Source: Dermatemys mawii (taxonomy: Eukaryota; Chordata; Testudines; Dermatemydidae). Taken from it: a stretch of DNA of 64,000 nucleotides. The position numbers and the translations under genes were made by a program. The stretch spans positions 9,404,869 through 9,468,868 of the forward strand of contig ML677385.1 of the NCBI GenBank assembly GCA_007922305.1, read 5' to 3'. This document shows positions 60,128-64,000 of the stretch, piece by piece. The notes under the pieces are model-generated. The model worked only from the letters and a program-made list of their open reading frames with translations. It was not told where the DNA came from and made no database searches. Each line of letters opens with the position of its first letter. Position 1 is the first letter of the stretch.

Positions 60128-60418
60128 GTGGCTCAGTCTACACTATAACTATGGGATTCCAAGTTTGTGTACACATATACCACCTCTCATCTGAGCTAGC
60201 ACACTAAAAATAAAAGCATAGCTGCAGTAGCGAGGGCAGCAGTAGCATGGGCTGGCTGTCCTGAGTACAAACCCACCTGAACCCTGGAGGTATGTGCGTC
60301 TGCTGCTCACGATACTATGGCTATACTACTATTTTTAGCGTGCTAGCTCGGAGGACAGCTAACATGAGTATGTATCCATTAGCTGGGAATCACATCTCTA
60401 GCTTGTAGTGTGGACCCA
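60128..60418. mobile_element. Palindromic MITE
   Basis: Ends CAGTCTACACTATAACT and, in reverse complement, GGTCCACACTACAAGCT. The body is an imperfect palindrome: GAGCTAGCACACTAAAAATA on the left against TATTTTTAGCGTGCTAGCTC on the right. No coding capacity. Its right arm is the donor-like sequence inside the chimera at 55390. Confidence 0.75.
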
Positions 60419-63169
60419 CCGAATGACACCTCAAGATCTCCCTTCTCCTCACAGGCAGAAAAGGTCCACTAGCTATGTTCTAGGTCTCTTACTCATGTTT
60501 ATTTCTGGGAACTGAATACTGACTTCAAGCTGTGGTTAACTAACCATTCCCACGTTACTTCCTAGCATTAAAATTCCTGTTCTCATTCTTTTCAGCCTAA
60601 AACTGTACCTCCCCCATGCTGCAAGGACGGTGAATAACCCTGTGGCCACTCTGACGCAAACAGAAAGACAATGCGATCCTTTTTGAACACCCTCCCTCCC
60701 CAACAAATCCTATTCATCAGACCCATAGCATCCTGGAAACTCAGCTTGGCACTGTCCCAACTTCAGAAAGGGAGGCAGGGACAGCAACAGTAGCTAAATT
60801 ATCTTTCAATATTGGGAAGGGTTTCAAACTGAGGGGGCTTGTGGGGCAAGCTCCATGAGAGCCAATTAGCTCCACCAAGCCTTTCTTGCACATCAGGCTG
60901 GCCAGAATCATTCTCCTTCTCCATATATACCCCCACTTGTGCTCTAATCCTTGAAGAGTGAAGGGGAAGGCCCTCACACATGTCTGAACACAAGCACTCC
61001 CCTGCTCCACAGGACATCTGGGGTTTGCAGTCACCCAGTTGGTCCAACCAAACCATCCCCATACTTAGACCGACTGGTGCATTAGTGTATGCTTGATTTC
61101 ATTGCACTTTTTAACAGTAGAGACTAATTGGGGGTTGGAATTATCTGAACAGAAGTTAAATTGTTTCTTAGAATGGCAATTACATACTGTGCTGTAGGCT
61201 TGTTTTAGTAATTACTACAGCCTCCTTGGGAAAAAAAAAAACCACTTGATTTTCCTGTTTATCTAGCAGTTACAGTGAAAGTCAGATTCTAATTGCAGAT
61301 GTACTTTACGCATGAGAAATCAGAATCTGCTTCTAGGAAATTTCCAGAAAAAGAGAAAAATGTGTTGTTTTTTTTTTTAAATGTTAATTTAGTAGATCTT
61401 TCCCTTCAGGTTTCTTAAATGATTGTGTGAAATCCTGTACAACAATGTTAGGTATTGCTTTGATTTCCAAGTTATTGGGATAGTTTGATTTCCAGCAGAA
61501 GGCTGTTTTCTTATTGGATGGTAAATCCACAGAGTCAAGATATATTTACTTACGCAAAATTTGTTTTCAAAGACAGGTATTAAATAACAAAAAGAGACCT
61601 TAGCTTATATCTTCCAGATCATGAGAAAACAGCTATATCCACTCCCCAAACAGTGTTTCCACAAAGCTTCAGGAATTTTGGCTAAAATTTTTGTCTGGAG
61701 AACCTAAAATTAGGCATCTAAATCTTCAGGCACTGACATAAGTGGTCAGATTTTTAGAGATGCTGAGTACCCAATAGCTTCATTGACTGTTGAATTATTT
61801 ATTTTATCAACTTTAGTCTTAAAATATTGTAGTTATAATAAATAAAAAATAACATTAAAACAAAGCAACAGACATTCTGCCCATAAATCATAGTTACCTT
61901 TCAACCTCAAAGGGATATTGTGCAGTTTCATTAACTGGCTTGTATAGCATTTTGAGTACACAAAATGTTATACAAATGCTGGACATTAAGAATCATCTTC
62001 CCCATTGTGAGCAGACTGTGACAAATAGTGCCCTAGCTCTTACATAATAAAAACTGAATAGTATCTATCTAAATCCAGACAAATTAAAACAGTTGGGATA
62101 TTATCAGAATGATAATATTGAGCATTTAGTATCTCCGAAGGAGCTGTGTTCCCAAAAAATCACTACTAATTGCTGTGTTCTCTCTATATATTCACTGTAG
62201 AGAAGAAAAGCTTTACTTTATTCTTAGGCAGTTTTAAATTGCTCACTCCTTACTCACTTTGTTCTCTGCTTCTAGGGCCTTTCCTTTATCAGTCTCTCTC
62301 CCTCCTATCTTTTAAAGATGTGGCCATTTTCCCTGTGCCAGTGACCTAAGCGGTGTCAAGTTCCATAGGAATCAAACCAAATCCAATTGAATTGAAATCA
62401 AAACACTCCCAGACTATGCAATGGTGTTGGAATCCCTCCACAGCTGCAGCCTTAGTATTGCAGTTGTCCCCTTTATTTGAGAATACAAATCTCAGCCAGA
62501 TATATGCCCAGGTATAGATAAAAAGGGAACCATATTTTGTAGTTTTGGCCCATAAATAATATTGGCTTCAGATTCCCCAAGAAAGTCCAAAATCATGTCT
62601 GCTGGGAAACTGGAGAGAGAGGGAAAGAAAATATTTGTAGATGCATTTAAAACTTGATTGCAAGGCAACCTCAACAATATTTAGATTTCTTTTTGGTAAA
62701 AATTCCATTCTTATGCTACCATCTCTTGCTTGCTGTCATATTTTCAGTAAAACTGCTTATTTCAGGTGTTTAGAAATGGCTTTGGAATGAATTTAGGGAT
62801 AAAAGTTCACAACAAGAACAAATTGCTTTGGAAAATATGAAAAGAATCTATGTTTTATTTATAATAGTCAATTTAAAATGTAATAGATGATCTAGCCCAG
62901 GAACAAAGGCTTCATTGAGGCTGCACAAGCTGAGTGGCCCCACCCCACAAACCCATGGGAGCTGCTGTTTTAATCACATAATCAATGACTTGCAGGGAAC
63001 CTCACTTGTCACTCTCAATCTGAACCTTGACTTGCAACTGCACTTAGTTTTTCTGCATTCTTGCATTTAGCTTTTCTGAAGAGGGATTTGGTGTAGCTAC
63101 TAAAACACGCTGATTTGCACCTAAATATAGTGCTGTCATTAAACTTAACTATCCTCCTGATTAGCAAGA
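60419..63169. other. Unassigned DNA with weak repeat remnants
   Basis: 61690-61790 and 61900-61985 resemble the amniote composite and MIR/L2-type tails (AGATTTTTAGAGATGCTGAG, GCATTTTGAGTACACAAAAT). A 97-codon minus-strand frame at 60741-61034 has no recognised domain. Confidence 0.4.
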
Positions 63170-64000
63170 AGTAGACTAAGTCCAAAGCAGCCTGAAAGAG
63201 TTACAAAGGGATCTTACAAAACTGAGTGACTGGGCAACAAAATGGCAGATTAAATTCCATGTTGATAAATACAAAGTAATGCACATTATAAAACATCATC
63301 CCTACTATGCATTCAAAATAAGGGGTCTAACTTGGTTGTTACCATTTAAGAAAGGTCGTGGATGATTCTCTGAAAATATTTGCTCAATCTACAGTGGCAG
63401 TAAGAAAAGCTAACAGAATGTTAGGAACCATTAGGAAAGGGGTAGATCACAAATCAGAAAATATGCCCCCCATATAAATCCATGGCATAGCTACACCTTG
63501 AATATTGATTGCAGTTCTGGTTGCCCCACCTTCAAAAAAAGAGGTATTTGAAATGGAAATGATACAGTGAATGTCAATATAAATGATTAAGGCTATGGAT
63601 CAGCTTCCATACAAGGAGAGATTAAACAGACTGGGATTTTTCATCTTGGAAAAGAGATGACTGAAACAGGATATGATAGAGGTCTATAAAATCATGACTG
63701 GTGTGGGAAAAGTGAAAAGGGGAAAGTGAAAAAGGAAGTGTTATTTACTCCTTTATATAACACATGAATCAGAGGTCACCCAAACTCGTTGCCAGGGGAT
63801 GTTGTGAAGGCCAAAAAGGAATTAGATAAATTCATGGAGGATAGATCCATCAATGGGTATTAGTCAAGATGGTCAGAGATGCAAACCCATGCTGTGGATG
63901 TCCCTATGTCTCTGACTGCCAGATGCTGGGACTAGATGACAGGAGGTGGATCACTGGATTATTGCCCTGTTCTGTTAATTCCCTCTGAAGCATTTGGCTT
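63170..64000 (+). mobile_element. CR1 LINE 3' part, cut by window end
   Basis: RT C-terminal region in broken frames (LSDWATKWQIKFHVDKYK, MHI, then AVRKANRMLG-like at about 63400, then EFSSWKRDD-like), the ORF end (AAATTCATGGAGGATAGATCC near 63830) and the start of the 3' UTR. Continues past 64000. Heavily mutated. Confidence 0.85.

Overview
The window looks like gene-poor vertebrate DNA, most probably from a turtle. This is inferred from the repeat mix: CR1 LINEs with TTATGTTC-type tails, two Penelope-like (PLE) lineages encoding GIY-YIG domains, hAT and PIF/Harbinger DNA transposons with their short non-autonomous derivatives (MITEs), and MIR/CORE-type SINEs. No bacterial features, CRISPR arrays, tRNA or rRNA genes were seen. 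No host protein-coding gene could be assigned. One 125-bp exon-like segment (15906-16030) is the only weak host candidate. Every recognisable protein belongs to a mobile element, and most are broken.

Layout. 1-5.3 kb: mostly unrecognised AT-rich DNA with a PLE terminal unit at 2.4 kb. 5.3-6.9 kb: a fold-back hAT element with a perfect 8-bp target duplication (TSD). 9.5-10.6 kb: a PLE of a second lineage. 11.4-15.8 kb: a cluster of MITEs and GC-rich non-autonomous elements, one interrupted by a PLE terminal unit. 16.95-18.1 kb: a rearranged PLE with a GIY-YIG segment. 18.6-19.7 kb: a Harbinger-type MITE split by a solo LTR. 22.6-25.2 kb: SINE and CR1 copies, one CR1 inside another MITE. 29-32.4 kb: a TA-flanked MITE, SINEs, a CR1 tail and a tandem duplication. 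34.7-42.7 kb: CR1 fragments, a hAT MITE and a decayed hAT (DUF4371-type) transposase. 44.6-48.5 kb: the best structure in the window, a 3,764-bp PIF/Harbinger element inserted into a SINE. 52.8-55.8 kb: CR1, PLE and a chimeric MITE. 57.9-58.7 kb: a second hAT copy. 60.1 kb: another MITE. 63.2-64 kb: a CR1 running off the end.

The Harbinger element (44665-48428, TAA duplications) carries two convergent genes: a DDE nuclease on + and a two-exon Myb/SANT-like DNA-binding protein on -. In this family the two proteins act together in transposition. Both are broken here: the nuclease by a small deletion at the predicted catalytic Glu, the partner by three nonsense codons. Inside the 822-bp intron of the DNA-binding gene, on the opposite strand, lies a possible third gene: an ATG in a strong Kozak context ending exactly at a GTGAGT donor, a 328-bp intron, and a 100-codon second exon joined in frame. 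It matches nothing I recognise and is the strongest novelty candidate.

The PLE termini carry hammerhead-ribozyme-like cores (CTGANGA, stem II, GAAA, tiny stem III) in both PLE lineages. In the first lineage the terminal inverted repeats are placed to form stem I. Each first-lineage copy here has at least one predicted core, stem III or cleavage-site defect.
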